63,984 nt of DNA from Halococcus salsus (GCF_009900715.1 NZ_JAAAJC010000010.1:1-63984); one strand, 5' to 3'; numbered from the stretch's first letter, positions 26,860 to 35,352 are shown. Made by a program: numbers and translations. The notes: a model not told the origin generated them from the letters alone.

Positions 26860-28572
26860 GTGCGACATTCATGTCTTCTGTGGGTGGGTGTTGGACTCGC
26901 GTTCATTCTCGGCATTTTTGCTCACATCGACTCACTTAGTGAATGGTTCACCTCGTATGATTCGCTCGCACTTATCGAGACAAGTCGTATCACCTCATTT
27001 GAGGATATCTACACGATATTCACGACGCCATTGCTGTCTAGTACAACGTATGTTGAGTCAGGTCTCTTTTACCGACCTGTAGTTAACATTACGTATGCGG
27101 TGGAGTATTGGGTTTGGGGGGTCGACCCATTTGGGTATCATCTTACAAATCTCCTCTTACACGGTCTCGCTAGCGGACTCGTCGTTCTCACAATATACTC
27201 ACTAACGGGCTCGTACTTGACTGGAACTCTAACAGGAGTTCTCTTTGCTATCCATCCGCTCTCAATTGATACGGTTCCGGCGATCTCGCGGCGTCAGGAT
27301 ATTCTGCTGGCCGTGTTTGGTTTGTTCACACTGTGGCTTCTTGTCGAAGGGTATCGTCGAGAAGACAACCGACTACGGACTCTCGCAGTTGTTGCATATG
27401 GGTTGGCACTGTTTTCGAAGGAGACTGCCATTGTTGTGGGACCGCTCGCATTTCTCTGGGTCCTTTTTCAGGAGCAGTCGCTCCGTGAAGTGAAAGCGTA
27501 TTTTCAGGCTTTTTATACAGTTTCTCCCCTGGCGGCTGTAGCTATACTATATCTAATCATTCGACTTGCGGTGCTCGAGGGTGTCGGTGGATATACTCAT
27601 GACCCCCCATTGGCCCAGATACTCCTCTTTCCGATGGAATACATGCTTTCGCTCATCTATCAAGCAGATCTCTTTAGTGTGGTTCGAGTCTTCTCACCGC
27701 TCGTTCTTCTCATCATCATTTTCGTAACAGTGACGCTGTACGTACTGCTTTTCAACCGTGACCGTTCTGTTTTCAATGTCACGTACTCTTCTGTCCCACT
27801 TATTGGTGGTCTAGTTGCCGTCCCTGGCGTGGTGACACTCTTCGTCCTGGTATCTAATTTGCTGTCGTCATCAAATGTGCTCAACTCTCAGATGGTTAGT
27901 TGGTATGCTATGGGAACGACTTTCGCGGTTGCTACTGTCAGTGCCCTGCTTGTGGCCCTCTTGTCGAAGTCGTCACGCAACGGCAATCAGCGGCGGCTGA
28001 ACGTGTTTTTCACTATCTGGATGGTAATCCCTCTACCGTTATTTTTCATAGCAAAGCAGTTTGCGTTTCGGGACGCGTATTTTTTCGTTATTCCATTCAT
28101 TGCACTGGCGGTCACGTGTTTTGTAGAAGCTCTTCCCCATCTTGAGAATCTGCAGACGATCCCATTCAACAACACAGCTGATAGGGTTCTCATACTCGCT
28201 GTACTAGTATTGTTGATCCCTACTGTAGCTGCGTCTCCTCTCCTCCACAACGATTCAGGATGGGGCAGCAGTAGTGACGTTACGAATGAGTCACTCTTCG
28301 ATATCAATAATTCTGTAGCCCAAGCCAATGAAAGCACACCGGTAACTGTTATCGGTATGCCAACAAGAGTTCAGCACAATCCACGTCGGCTAGGGCAGGC
28401 ACGAAAGGTGACTATGCTTCAACCACATTCTGTTCGTGCATGGTCTCGGCTACATGGGATGGGAAATAAAATAAAAGTTGGTGGTTTCCGCTCATTCGAC
28501 ACTGCGCCACAGAACGTTTCATCGACGACCTATAAGAGAAAGCAAGTAGTCGTTCGTCTACGCTATAGCTAA
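26860..28572 (+). CDS. TMTC-like membrane glycosyltransferase, tandem paralogue
   Basis: A 570-residue membrane protein starting with GTG two bases after the preceding stop, so the two are co-transcribed. It shares the same blocks: SYDSLALIETSRITSFEDIY, FYRPVVNITYAVEYWVWGVD, DPFGYHLTNLLLHGLASGLV, HPLSIDTVPAISRRQDILLA. It differs by a shorter C-terminus. Tandem non-identical copies suggest two sugars or two acceptors, or a heterodimer. The IS1595 copy starts 12 bases after its stop; its natural downstream neighbour may have been removed. Confidence 0.75.
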   Translation: MRHSCLLWVGVGLAFILGIFAHIDSLSEWFTSYDSLALIETSRITSFEDIYTIFTTPLLSSTTYVESGLFYRPVVNITYAVEYWVWGVDPFGYHLTNLLLHGLASGLVVLTIYSLTGSYLTGTLTGVLFAIHPLSIDTVPAISRRQDILLAVFGLFTLWLLVEGYRREDNRLRTLAVVAYGLALFSKETAIVVGPLAFLWVLFQEQSLREVKAYFQAFYTVSPLAAVAILYLIIRLAVLEGVGGYTHDPPLAQILLFPMEYMLSLIYQADLFSVVRVFSPLVLLIIIFVTVTLYVLLFNRDRSVFNVTYSSVPLIGGLVAVPGVVTLFVLVSNLLSSSNVLNSQMVSWYAMGTTFAVATVSALLVALLSKSSRNGNQRRLNVFFTIWMVIPLPLFFIAKQFAFRDAYFFVIPFIALAVTCFVEALPHLENLQTIPFNNTADRVLILAVLVLLIPTVAASPLLHNDSGWGSSSDVTNESLFDINNSVAQANESTPVTVIGMPTRVQHNPRRLGQARKVTMLQPHSVRAWSRLHGMGNKIKVGGFRSFDTAPQNVSSTTYKRKQVVVRLRYS

Positions 28573-28643
28573 AGATAGCAAATGCGCTCTTGTGAAGGAC
28601 ATTGTTGGTGGAGTAGCTGTGGCTGAGAAAGCGTAGCGGGCAA

Positions 28644-28665
28644 GGGTGACGCTTCCGCGTCACCC
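28644..28665. promoter_or_regulatory. IS1595 subterminal hairpin before the transposase start
   Basis: A perfect 9-bp stem GGGTGACGC / GCGTCACCC with loop TTCC lies six bases before the transposase ATG. It is conserved in copy 1 (6002-6023). A structure here could protect the element from translation of read-through mRNA. Confidence 0.5.
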
Positions 28666-28671
28666 GGTAGG

Positions 28672-29556
28672 ATGTTTCCATTCGCCGCACTGAGTTCGGA
28701 GGAGAGCGCCGCGGACCTGCTGGAGCAGGTCCGCTGGCGCGATGGCCTCCAGTGCCCGCGCTGCCGGTCCTCGTCGGTGATCAAGTACGGCAGCTACAGA
28801 GCGTTTCAGCGGTATCTCTGTAAGGATTGTGACCGAACCTTCAACGACAAAACCCGCACGATCTTCGCCCACGCGAAGATCGCGCTCAACGAGTGGCTGT
28901 TCGCGATCTATACGTTCGTCCGGTTCAACACCAGTATCCGCCAACTTACCGCCGAACTCGACCTCTCGTACAAGACGCTTCACCGGCGTGTCGAGCGCTT
29001 CGCCAAAGCGCTCGACGCGCCCTCCATCGAGCTGTGCGGTCCCGTCGAGATCGACGAACTGTACGTCTCTGCCGGGCTGAAGGGTCGCGAGCGCGACGGC
29101 CCGTCGCGCTCGCGTGGCCTCTCCACGCGCGGGCGTGGAACCTACGAGGGTGACAAACCGCCTGTGTTCACCCTCGTCGATCGCGAGAGCGGGAAGCGAT
29201 ACGTGATCCCGGCGAAATCGGCGGACGAATCGACCGTTCGGCTCCTTCTCGCGGGACGCGAGAAGGAGCCACTCACTGTTTATACGGACGGATTTCGAGC
29301 GTACGACCCACTGGATGACGACGAGCGGTTTCACCGCGAGTCGGTCATCCATGCGAACAACGAGTACGTCGACGGAGATGCTCACGTGAATACCTGCGAG
29401 AGCCACGGGTCGCTGGTGCGACCGTGGCTCTCACCTCATCGAGGTGTTTCGAAGGACAAGCTCACGCACTATCTGAGAGCGTTTCAGCTACGAAGGCAAA
29501 TCTACCGCAAATCGGGCCGAGAAGCGTTGAGACACGTCCTTCGGAAAGTGCTCTGA
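28672..29556 (+). CDS. IS1595-family transposase (ISXO2-like)
   Basis: A 294-residue intact transposase. The N-terminal zinc ribbon CPRC...CKDC (residues 25-65) is followed by a helical linker and the ISXO2-like DDE domain: first acid in VEIDELYVSAGL, second in VYTDGFRAYDPLD, third near HVNTCESH. The basic C-terminus ends GREALRHVLRKVL. It starts MFPFAALSSEESAADLLEQV. It could also mobilise the two defective copies at 4749 and 6519, whose ends match. Confidence 0.93.
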   Translation: MFPFAALSSEESAADLLEQVRWRDGLQCPRCRSSSVIKYGSYRAFQRYLCKDCDRTFNDKTRTIFAHAKIALNEWLFAIYTFVRFNTSIRQLTAELDLSYKTLHRRVERFAKALDAPSIELCGPVEIDELYVSAGLKGRERDGPSRSRGLSTRGRGTYEGDKPPVFTLVDRESGKRYVIPAKSADESTVRLLLAGREKEPLTVYTDGFRAYDPLDDDERFHRESVIHANNEYVDGDAHVNTCESHGSLVRPWLSPHRGVSKDKLTHYLRAFQLRRQIYRKSGREALRHVLRKVL

Positions 29557-29573
29557 CTCACCAACAATGTCCT

Positions 29574-29777
29574 TCACAAGAGCGCAATGCTAATGTATCC
29601 ACGCTGTTCAGTGAGCTCTTCAACGACGCTCTCGGTCAGATAGAGATCTCTGTCCTTGGACCGAACGTATTCAATGAACGTCTGATACTGCGAACTATCC
29701 GTGCCACCAATTGTCCGGAGAAAACTCGTATCAAGGATAAGGGCCGTTGGAAATGGCGATGGATGGCCCTCACTCAT
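29574..29777 (-). pseudogene. PIN-domain toxin gene truncated by IS1595
   Basis: The remaining 64 or so codons read ALILDTSFLRTIGGTDSSQY and YLTESVVEELTEQRG: the first PIN Asp (LDTSFL) and the conserved Glu (VVEEL) are present, then the frame runs into the IS end and stops (ALL). The later catalytic Asp residues are lost, so it cannot be an active RNase. The start at 29777 overlaps the end of the upstream HTH gene (stop 29770), the usual coupling for an antitoxin-toxin pair. Confidence 0.8.
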
Positions 29778-30399
29778 CGGTGCGCTCGTAAGGGGCCTGC
29801 TCAAGCGCTTGTTGAGGAGTCTCCACCTCAAAGGAACTATCATTGAGTATTGGATCAAACTCCTTCACCACAGCGATGATCCGTTCGATCGCCTGTGTGA
29901 CCGCAATTGCCTCAACAGCAGGCACACTTAGGCTATCCGCGACCCCTCGTCGCGTCATCTCACCTTTCAGGTAGTCGACTGTTGCAGTAATAGCAGGTGC
30001 GAGTGCGGCCTTTCCGTGGCGATCAATGAACAGTTCGAGATCCTCGTTGACACTCGTTGCTCCATAGACAGCAATAGTGACCGGACTGAGCTTGAGAGTG
30101 GCTTCGTCGGTCCAGTCCCCGCTTATAGCGTCAGCACGCCAGAGAGCGGATCCATCCTTATGTGAGTCGAGTTCCTTTGCAACACCCAGCTCAGCCAGGG
30201 TATTGGCGTACTTGTAGGCGGTGCTCTTGGAGAATCCCTGGCGATTACGCGCAGCGGTGACTGTGGTTGGGGAATTGATCAAGAGGTCGGTGTAAAAGCG
30301 CGCGAGCTCGGGCGTTCTGAGTAGCTCTTGGATGGCGAAAAATCGGTGGACTGTATCCCCAACATCTGGCGGATGGGTTGGGATCGGCGTATTTGACAT
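29770..30399 (-). CDS. HTH regulator, antitoxin partner of the truncated PIN protein
   Basis: A 209-residue protein. The N-terminal half has a winged helix (ELARFYTDLLINSPTTVTAA, RQGFSKSTAYKYANTLAELG as recognition helix, LDSHKDGSALWRAD as wing). The C-terminal half is helical (LSVPAVEAIAVTQAIERIIA). Haloarchaea carry many such HTH proteins directly upstream of PIN-domain genes, apparently acting as antitoxins and repressors. Here it is intact while its toxin is cut, so it is an orphan antitoxin. The overlap with the PIN start supports the pairing. Confidence 0.75.
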   Translation of the reverse strand: MSNTPIPTHPPDVGDTVHRFFAIQELLRTPELARFYTDLLINSPTTVTAARNRQGFSKSTAYKYANTLAELGVAKELDSHKDGSALWRADAISGDWTDEATLKLSPVTIAVYGATSVNEDLELFIDRHGKAALAPAITATVDYLKGEMTRRGVADSLSVPAVEAIAVTQAIERIIAVVKEFDPILNDSSFEVETPQQALEQAPYERTDE

Positions 30400-30627
30400 A
30401 GTTCCGAGTACGCGAACTATAGACTAAACGGTTCCGGTGAATCCGAGTTGGGATAGGGTGAGAAATTCTGAGTTATCTCGTCATCACATTTGAGTCTCAC
30501 CCTACATTGGAAGAGCCAGCTAGGATGAGTCTCCCTGAGAAAGGGGGTAGCGACTGAATATCATCCGTAGTTCCTCAATCACACTTCTACTATGATAAAA
30601 ACCTCGCAGGCTTACTGGAATCCATAT

Positions 30628-30684
30628 ACAATACCCTTACTACTTAGGCAAAAGGTCGATATACTCTCAAAGCCAATATTGTGC
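30628..30684 (+). promoter_or_regulatory. Conserved leader/promoter of TbsP copy 1
   Basis: These 57 bases match the 57 bases before the second tbsP (39328-39384) at roughly two thirds of positions, including ACCCT...TTAG.CAAAA and CGATA..CTC. The CGATATAC piece lies about 24 bases before the ATG, suitable for box A. Confidence 0.5.
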
Positions 30685-31515
30685 ATGGTCTTACCTCAAA
30701 CCACCGTAGACACGTCCAAATCAACTCTCTTCGATGCAATTCTCGAAAATGAGTCGAACGATCTTCTTAGCACTGGGTTTGATGAGGCTCTTACAGAGGC
30801 GCTCATCACCGTACTCGGAGAAATAGATGATCCACCGAACGTCCACCTTCTCACAACCGAATCCGTATTGAAATGGGTTCGGGACGACTTCGTCTTAGCA
30901 AGCGAGGCTGCAGACCTCATTAAAAGTGAGACGCTCTCGATGCGGACTGACGAAAGCGTATCCGAGAATCGATTGGTCATCACCGAAGAATCCGTTGTCT
31001 CACTCGTTACCGCCGGTGAACACACCGCTGGACTCCCCACCGACGACGAGGAGTTCGTCGGAGCAGTAAATGAGAAATGGAACGAACGCTGGAATCAGGC
31101 CGAGGAATTCTCGCTCCGAACACCGCCACGCTCACGGGTGGAAGCCTCTCTCAACGATGAATTTGGCTCGGAGGTCGAGGAAGACTTCCGAGCGATGCTG
31201 GACACAGTTGAGAGTACTCGCAGCAATGAGGGACTCGATGCAGTGGATGTCAGTCTCCTCGTGGCCGCCAAACACGAACTCCTGCTCTACGATGTTTCGA
31301 AGTGGGGAGAGGATATTGGCCTCGCAAGTAAAGCAACCTTCTCACGAGCGAAAACGAACCTCGAAGAGAGCGTACTCATCGAAACCGAAAAAGTCCCGAT
31401 CGACGTCGGCCGACCGCGTCTACGGTTGCTTCTCGGCGAAGACGAACTGCGGGATGCCGATATTGACGAACTCCCCAGTGTCGCTCAACGGCTCGCTTCG
31501 ATGGTTCCAGCATAA
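30685..31515 (+). CDS. tbsP: TbsP-family transcriptional regulator (DUF5821), copy 1
   Basis: A 276-residue protein matching the haloarchaeal TbsP family throughout. The N-terminal sensor-like half contains STGFDEALTEALITVLGEID, VHLLTTESVLKWVRDDFVLA and ESVVSLVTAGEHTAGLPTDD. The C-terminal half is the wHTH: VSLLVAAKHELLLYDVSKWG, LASKATFSRAKTNLEESVLI, EKVPIDVGRPRLRLLLG. In Haloferax TbsP works with TrmB on glycolysis/gluconeogenesis genes. The start at 30685 matches the second copy, which is also 276 residues long. An Lrp gene follows on the same strand 156 bases later. Confidence 0.85.
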   Translation: MVLPQTTVDTSKSTLFDAILENESNDLLSTGFDEALTEALITVLGEIDDPPNVHLLTTESVLKWVRDDFVLASEAADLIKSETLSMRTDESVSENRLVITEESVVSLVTAGEHTAGLPTDDEEFVGAVNEKWNERWNQAEEFSLRTPPRSRVEASLNDEFGSEVEEDFRAMLDTVESTRSNEGLDAVDVSLLVAAKHELLLYDVSKWGEDIGLASKATFSRAKTNLEESVLIETEKVPIDVGRPRLRLLLGEDELRDADIDELPSVAQRLASMVPA

Positions 31516-31671
31516 TCCTCGCTGTCATCGTCATTCTCGGTAGAGCATTTCATCTTTCTACCTGATAATGGGGATATAGGTCGTATTCCCTAACAAGTGC
31601 ATCTTCTGAATTGGTGGCAGACGCTGATTGAGTTCGCAAAGAACTCATATCTCCGTGCTATATTCTGGGAA

Positions 31672-32127
31672 ATGGCATACGAGAATCTCGACACAGAACT
31701 CATCAATGAACTCTTGAATGATGGTCGCGCAAGCCTTCGGAGCCTTGCCGAGGAACTCGACGTCTCGGTCACGACGATCTCAAACCACATCGCCGAACTC
31801 GAAGATGCAGGTGTGATCGAAGGCTACTCGCCAGAAGTAAATTATGACGAGCTGGGATACGATGTGACGGCTACTATCCAACTCAACATTGAAGGGAGTA
31901 AACTCGCCGACGTTATTGAGAATCTCCGCGAGCACAACCAAATCACGTCGATCTACGAGGTTACTGGTGACTACGATGTCATTGCAATCGGGAAGTTCAG
32001 GGATACCGACGAGATGAACGGCCAGATCAAGGCCCTCCTGAACGATTCCGGGGTCAAAGAGTCCAACACCAACGTCGTGTTGAACACCGTCAGCGAACAC
32101 GTGCAGTTCGAACTCGACGTCAACTAG
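31672..32127 (+). CDS. Lrp/AsnC-family regulator, copy 1
   Basis: A 151-residue Lrp-type regulator: the N-terminal HTH reads [20 protein letters not shown] and [20 protein letters not shown], followed by the RAM ligand-binding domain with [20 protein letters not shown]. The ATG at 31672 matches the starts of copies 2 and 3 (M(A/T)YENLDTEL). Haloarchaeal Lrp proteins regulate amino-acid and central metabolism and respond to amino acids. It sits next to tbsP copy 1 in an arrangement mirrored at 38.6-40.2 kb. Confidence 0.9.
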   Translation: MAYENLDTELINELLNDGRASLRSLAEELDVSVTTISNHIAELEDAGVIEGYSPEVNYDELGYDVTATIQLNIEGSKLADVIENLREHNQITSIYEVTGDYDVIAIGKFRDTDEMNGQIKALLNDSGVKESNTNVVLNTVSEHVQFELDVN

Positions 32128-32177
32128 ATCACTTCTCATAATGATTGCCCCCTGAGTACGAGATTAGAGAGACACGC

Positions 32178-32246
32178 AACGGTCAGCTAGAATACCGTTG
32201 GATACGTGCTGAATCAAGAAGGTGATCCAAGATCTCTATCACCTTC
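32178..32246. terminator. Hairpins between convergent genes
   Basis: A 9-bp stem GAAGGTGAT / ATCACCTTC with an 11-base loop (32218-32246), and a smaller AACGGT / ACCGTT hairpin before it, sit between the 3' ends of lrp copy 1 and the Cmi4-like pseudogene. The following run is T-containing (GGTTTTAATG). Probable transcription-end signals. Confidence 0.4.
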
Positions 32247-32385
32247 TCTGGTGGTGGTTTCGGAGGTTTTAATGCTGGTATGGGTGGTGAATAATTTACA
32301 GGATGGCAGATCAGTCGCTCTGAGGTGGCGTCCTGTGGTGGCGAAGTCTCACACGCACTTTGCCATCCGCATTTGCTACGAACTC

Positions 32386-33009
32386 CTACTGGAATTGAGG
32401 GTTGTCCGCGCCAGCACCGGCAACTGCGTCGGCAAGGCCATCATCGAAGGCGGGTTCGAATTCAGCGTCGGGATCCTCAGCTTCTGTCGTGCCGTCTGCA
32501 GAGCACAAACGCCGGAAGCGTTCGTAGTAGGTGTTCTCGACACGTTTGGCTTCCTGCTGTGCCCTGAGAACCCGTCAATACTGGTTGGCAGTCGAAGCGG
32601 CGATATCTAGTTGGCGAGCGCACTCGGCCCCTGAATTACCCGCCTCGAAGCACTCGCTCAGCGCCTCGAGGTCGAAATCAGCTGTCGTGTCTCGCTCACG
32701 AAAGAGATGGAGGCCGAGGCGAGCTCGAGTCACAGTTCTATCCAGACTGCTATCACCGAGTCGCCGGGCGATTGCCGTATCTCCCTTGCCCTCAAAGAAC
32801 GCTTTCACGAGTGCCACCAATTGATCGGTCGGCAATTGGGTACTGAGGTCATATCGTTCGTGCATTTCCTCAATGGTTGAGCGAATCTGTTGATCGGTAT
32901 TGGTATTCGAGTTCCATCTTCCTCGCTGGTCTTCTTGGCGTTCGGTCGTCGTGGTGTCTCCTTTCGAGACATCCATATAGATGGCCGTCAGCTCCTCAAC
33001 GTCCGTCAT
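32386..33009 (-). pseudogene. Conditioned-medium-induced protein 4-like gene with one nonsense codon
   Basis: The frame reads 144 codons, then TGA at 32575-32577, then continues in the same frame for 62 codons to TAG at 32386. The two parts together form one protein: an N-terminal charged region, an HTH (FFEGKGDTAIARRLGDSSLD), a second HTH (ECFEAGNSGAECARQLDIAA, STANQY), then VLRAQQEAKRVENTYYERFR and a C-terminal acidic tail ending ADNPQFQ. Homologues I know have Arg at the stop, so CGA to TGA is likely. Cmi4-like proteins are induced by spent medium in haloarchaea. The mutation looks recent because the rest is undamaged. Confidence 0.75.
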
Positions 33010-33464
33010 CGGTCTTTACTCTACACGTTGTATAAGTAAGAACCTGATGATCGGACAAAATCACGGCGAGTCCTTCTCTACAGTTGTGCGTATAGTCGCG
33101 GCTATCTGAGAAGGTGCCTATTACAGACGATGTTCTTGCTTGCTCTCCCCAACAACACTGCTCCTGTTTTCATGGGCAGGATACTCACTCTGTTTGGACG
33201 TCTGAACCGACTTAGATATAGCAGTAAGACCGTGGCTCGGCAATACACAGTAGTACATAGTCTGTCGCTAGATAGCGGTCTTTCAGCGCACGTAGGAGGC
33301 GACACATGATTGATCTCAAGAGGTTCGAGGACTCCATTACCGCTTAGCTCTTTAAGTGCTTCTAGCGATAAGGTGTAGATACGAGAGAGGTTCGCCGGGT
33401 TTTGTGGAGGATAGAATTCTACACAAACGCATCTTTCAACCACGAGTAGATAGTAGGTCCAGTT
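33010..33464. other. Divergent intergenic region containing one arm of a direct repeat
   Basis: It holds promoter regions of the Cmi4-like gene (minus) and the RNA polymerase epsilon gene (plus). A 39-base repeat at 33349-33387 recurs at 34220-34258. No gene-like ORF was found. Confidence 0.4.
33349..33387 (+). repeat. 39-bp direct repeat, left copy
   Basis: Starts TCTTTAAGTGCTTCT and ends GAGAG; it differs from the right copy (34220-34258) at four positions. The pair brackets the RNA polymerase epsilon gene. Confidence 0.7.
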
Positions 33465-34193
33465 ATGACCAACGGTGGAACGGTTCCACAGTCGCCCTCC
33501 TCTACTCTGGACGGAGATGACGAGTACGAAGAGTTCGTTCAACTGAGCAGGCTACCCGGCGACAGTACCGTCTCACGTGCGGACCTCCAGCGCGACGAAA
33601 CCGTTCGTCGGTGGGGTCTCGTTACCCCGAGTGCGACGCGTATCGGACGCGCTGAGGCACCCGAACACGACCTCAGCGAGAACATTCGGCGACTCCACGA
33701 GGAACGCCATCCAGCGATGGAGGGGTACAGCGAGCGGGCTCACCGTCTCGAGAAACTTCGCCTCACGCACGCGCTCTGCAGTAGTCTCGGACTTACACCC
33801 TGGCAACGCGACCGCGCTATTGGGACGATGGTCGACCTCGATCTCACCGCGTTCGGAAGTCAGCGCGCTATCCCGAAAGTCGCGCTTGTCGTGATCCGCC
33901 ATGTTGTCGATCTTGAACGAGAACACCATCTCGGTCTTCATGACAACGACTGGATAGCTGAGCAGCCACCCGAGCGACTCGCCGACCTTTACGAGCAGTT
34001 CCAGTCGATCACTGACGATGAGCAGTTCACGGAACTCTGCGAGCAACACGACCTCGGTGTCACGAACCTGAACCGGCTACGGCGAACGCTCGTCGACCAG
34101 CTTGACGAACAGGGCCTTCACAACGCAGTCTATGGCCGAAATCCCTACCGGGACCCGAGTCTGCCAGATCTTGTGGCTGGTTCCTCGGCATGA
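33465..34193 (+). CDS. DNA-directed RNA polymerase subunit epsilon (haloarchaeal)
   Basis: A 242-residue protein matching the haloarchaeal RNA polymerase epsilon family: TVPQSPSSTLDGDDEYEEFV at the start, RWGLVTPSATRIGRAEAPEH, LGLTPWQRDRAIGTMVDLDL, TAFGSQRAIPKVALVVIRHV, and a C-terminal VTNLNRLRRTLVDQLDEQG. The central part resembles the cyclin-like fold of TFB-type factors. Its role in transcription is poorly understood. It stands between 39-bp direct repeats, in an island of other transcription genes. Whether it is the only copy in the genome cannot be judged here. Confidence 0.85.
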   Translation: MTNGGTVPQSPSSTLDGDDEYEEFVQLSRLPGDSTVSRADLQRDETVRRWGLVTPSATRIGRAEAPEHDLSENIRRLHEERHPAMEGYSERAHRLEKLRLTHALCSSLGLTPWQRDRAIGTMVDLDLTAFGSQRAIPKVALVVIRHVVDLEREHHLGLHDNDWIAEQPPERLADLYEQFQSITDDEQFTELCEQHDLGVTNLNRLRRTLVDQLDEQGLHNAVYGRNPYRDPSLPDLVAGSSA

Positions 34194-34219
34194 CCCTGCG
34201 ATCTACGAATCGGCTACTT

Positions 34220-34258
34220 TCTTTAAGTGCTTCTGGCGACAAGGTGGAGATATGAGAG
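34220..34258 (+). repeat. 39-bp direct repeat, right copy
   Basis: Matches 33349-33387 at 35 of 39 positions by my count, in the same orientation. It begins 26 bases after the epsilon stop. Confidence 0.7.
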
Positions 34259-34417
34259 GAGTTGGATGGGCTTCCATCCACAGTCGTCGCTTCTATTGGA
34301 CTAGCCATTTTGCTGTATTGTTGCTGTGTACCGAAATCTTGCTGTCGAGTGGTATCTCTAGTCTTGAGGACAAAAGTGAGCTCTTCACACAAGGAATCGT
34401 GCCTCTCTCAGCGGGAC

Positions 34418-34855
34418 CTACGCTTCTTCGTCAGCGGTCGATGACGTGGTTTCAATGACTTCCGCGAACGCGACGTTCTCACGAGCGTTCTGGATTTCGA
34501 CTTCAACCTCGTCGTCCGGGCGAGCACCGGGGACAATGACAACATAGCCTCGCTCAACTTTCGCGATGCCGTCACCTTGGTCGCCAACTGATTCGATAGT
34601 GAGTGTGCGCTTGTCGCCCTGTTCGACTGGCGGCGATTGTGTCGTCGACTCCGAAGTATTGGATGATGACTGCGAGGGAGAGTTGCTTTCCTCACCAGTT
34701 TGCTCTGTTGAGAGAATCGCGACACGATAGGTTTCGCCGGCGACGACTGAGCCGTTCTGCATTTCATTCTGCGGAACCTCGATCCGGTACGACTCACCAT
34801 GCTGTTCGACAGACCCACTATAGAGACATTCCATCCGCTCTGAAATTTCAACCAT
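34418..34855 (-). CDS. TRAM-domain protein
   Basis: A 145-residue acidic protein. The C-terminal 65 residues are a TRAM beta-barrel (KRTLTIESVGDQGDGIAKVE, RGYVVIVPGARPDDEVEVEI, ENVAFAEVIE), an RNA-binding module that in archaea can act as an RNA chaperone or termination factor. The N-terminal part (LYSGSVEQHGESYRIEVP, AGETYRVAIL) looks like a second small beta domain, joined by a Ser/Thr/Gln-rich linker. Shorter TRAM0076-like proteins promote termination in methanogens; whether this one does is inference. It neighbours the epsilon gene on the opposite strand. Confidence 0.88.
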   Translation of the reverse strand: MVEISERMECLYSGSVEQHGESYRIEVPQNEMQNGSVVAGETYRVAILSTEQTGEESNSPSQSSSNTSESTTQSPPVEQGDKRTLTIESVGDQGDGIAKVERGYVVIVPGARPDDEVEVEIQNARENVAFAEVIETTSSTADEEA

Positions 34856-34967
34856 TGCGTAATCTCTTTGTTTTCCAGCGGGGATATTGAATCCTCGCCT
34901 CCGGACAAGCGATACCAGTCATTATGAATTATCCACGGATTCATGCTCTCGGAGGCGAATGTTCTGT

Positions 34968-35234
34968 ATGAGCTGGGAGCGGCGACTGCCGCCACTCGCC
35001 GAGGAGGCTCTCGATATCCTGCGTGAAGCAGCGGAGGATGAAACTGGTAGTAACGAGACCGGTGAGTGGAACTCCTCGAACGCGGATTTCACTAAGCATA
35101 GTGCTGCAGCAGTGCTGGTCGCAGACGAGGAATTCACGGAAGCCGATGCGGAGCATGCCTTGGAACTGCTTGAAAGTCGTGGCCATATCTATTACATCGA
35201 CGACGAGGTCTATCTCACGCCGACCGACGATTGA
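34968..35234 (+). CDS. Small acidic haloarchaeal protein, possibly helix-turn-helix
   Basis: An 88-residue protein starting MSWERRLPPLAEEALDILRE. It has helices, an AAVLVADEEFTEADAEHALE segment, then LLESRGHIYYIDDEVYLTP, which reads like the last helix and wing of a winged-helix domain. No firm family. The start at 34968 is preferred because the longer ORF from 34887 adds a non-conserved-looking Cys/Arg/Ser stretch. It lies between the TRAM and DUF1931 genes in the transcription island, which fits a nucleic-acid role. Confidence 0.65.
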   Translation: MSWERRLPPLAEEALDILREAAEDETGSNETGEWNSSNADFTKHSAAAVLVADEEFTEADAEHALELLESRGHIYYIDDEVYLTPTDD

Positions 35235-35352
35235 TGGTTGAGGGCTCTTCGATCGGGTCGATGAAAGATTGAGAAGCCGTCTGACCAGACGAATTCTTTA
35301 CTTTTAGTGTGCTTCGATAGATTATCAGTCCCTCTCAGTGAGAACCCCATGT

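Larger units (their letters stand above)
28584..29585 (+). mobile_element. Intact IS1595-family insertion sequence
   Basis: About 1 kb, bounded by inverted repeats beginning GCGCTCTTGTGAAGGACATT on each side, identical over some 25 bases. It contains one complete transposase gene and the subterminal GGGTGACGC hairpin. No direct target duplication is obvious in the flanks, which suggests that a deletion or recombination followed insertion. It truncates a PIN-domain gene on its right. Confidence 0.9.

Noticed and set aside
28584-29585. Target-site duplication of the intact IS1595
   Set aside because: Flanking bases (left ...agcaaat, right aatgcta...) do not give a convincing direct repeat at any plausible end position.
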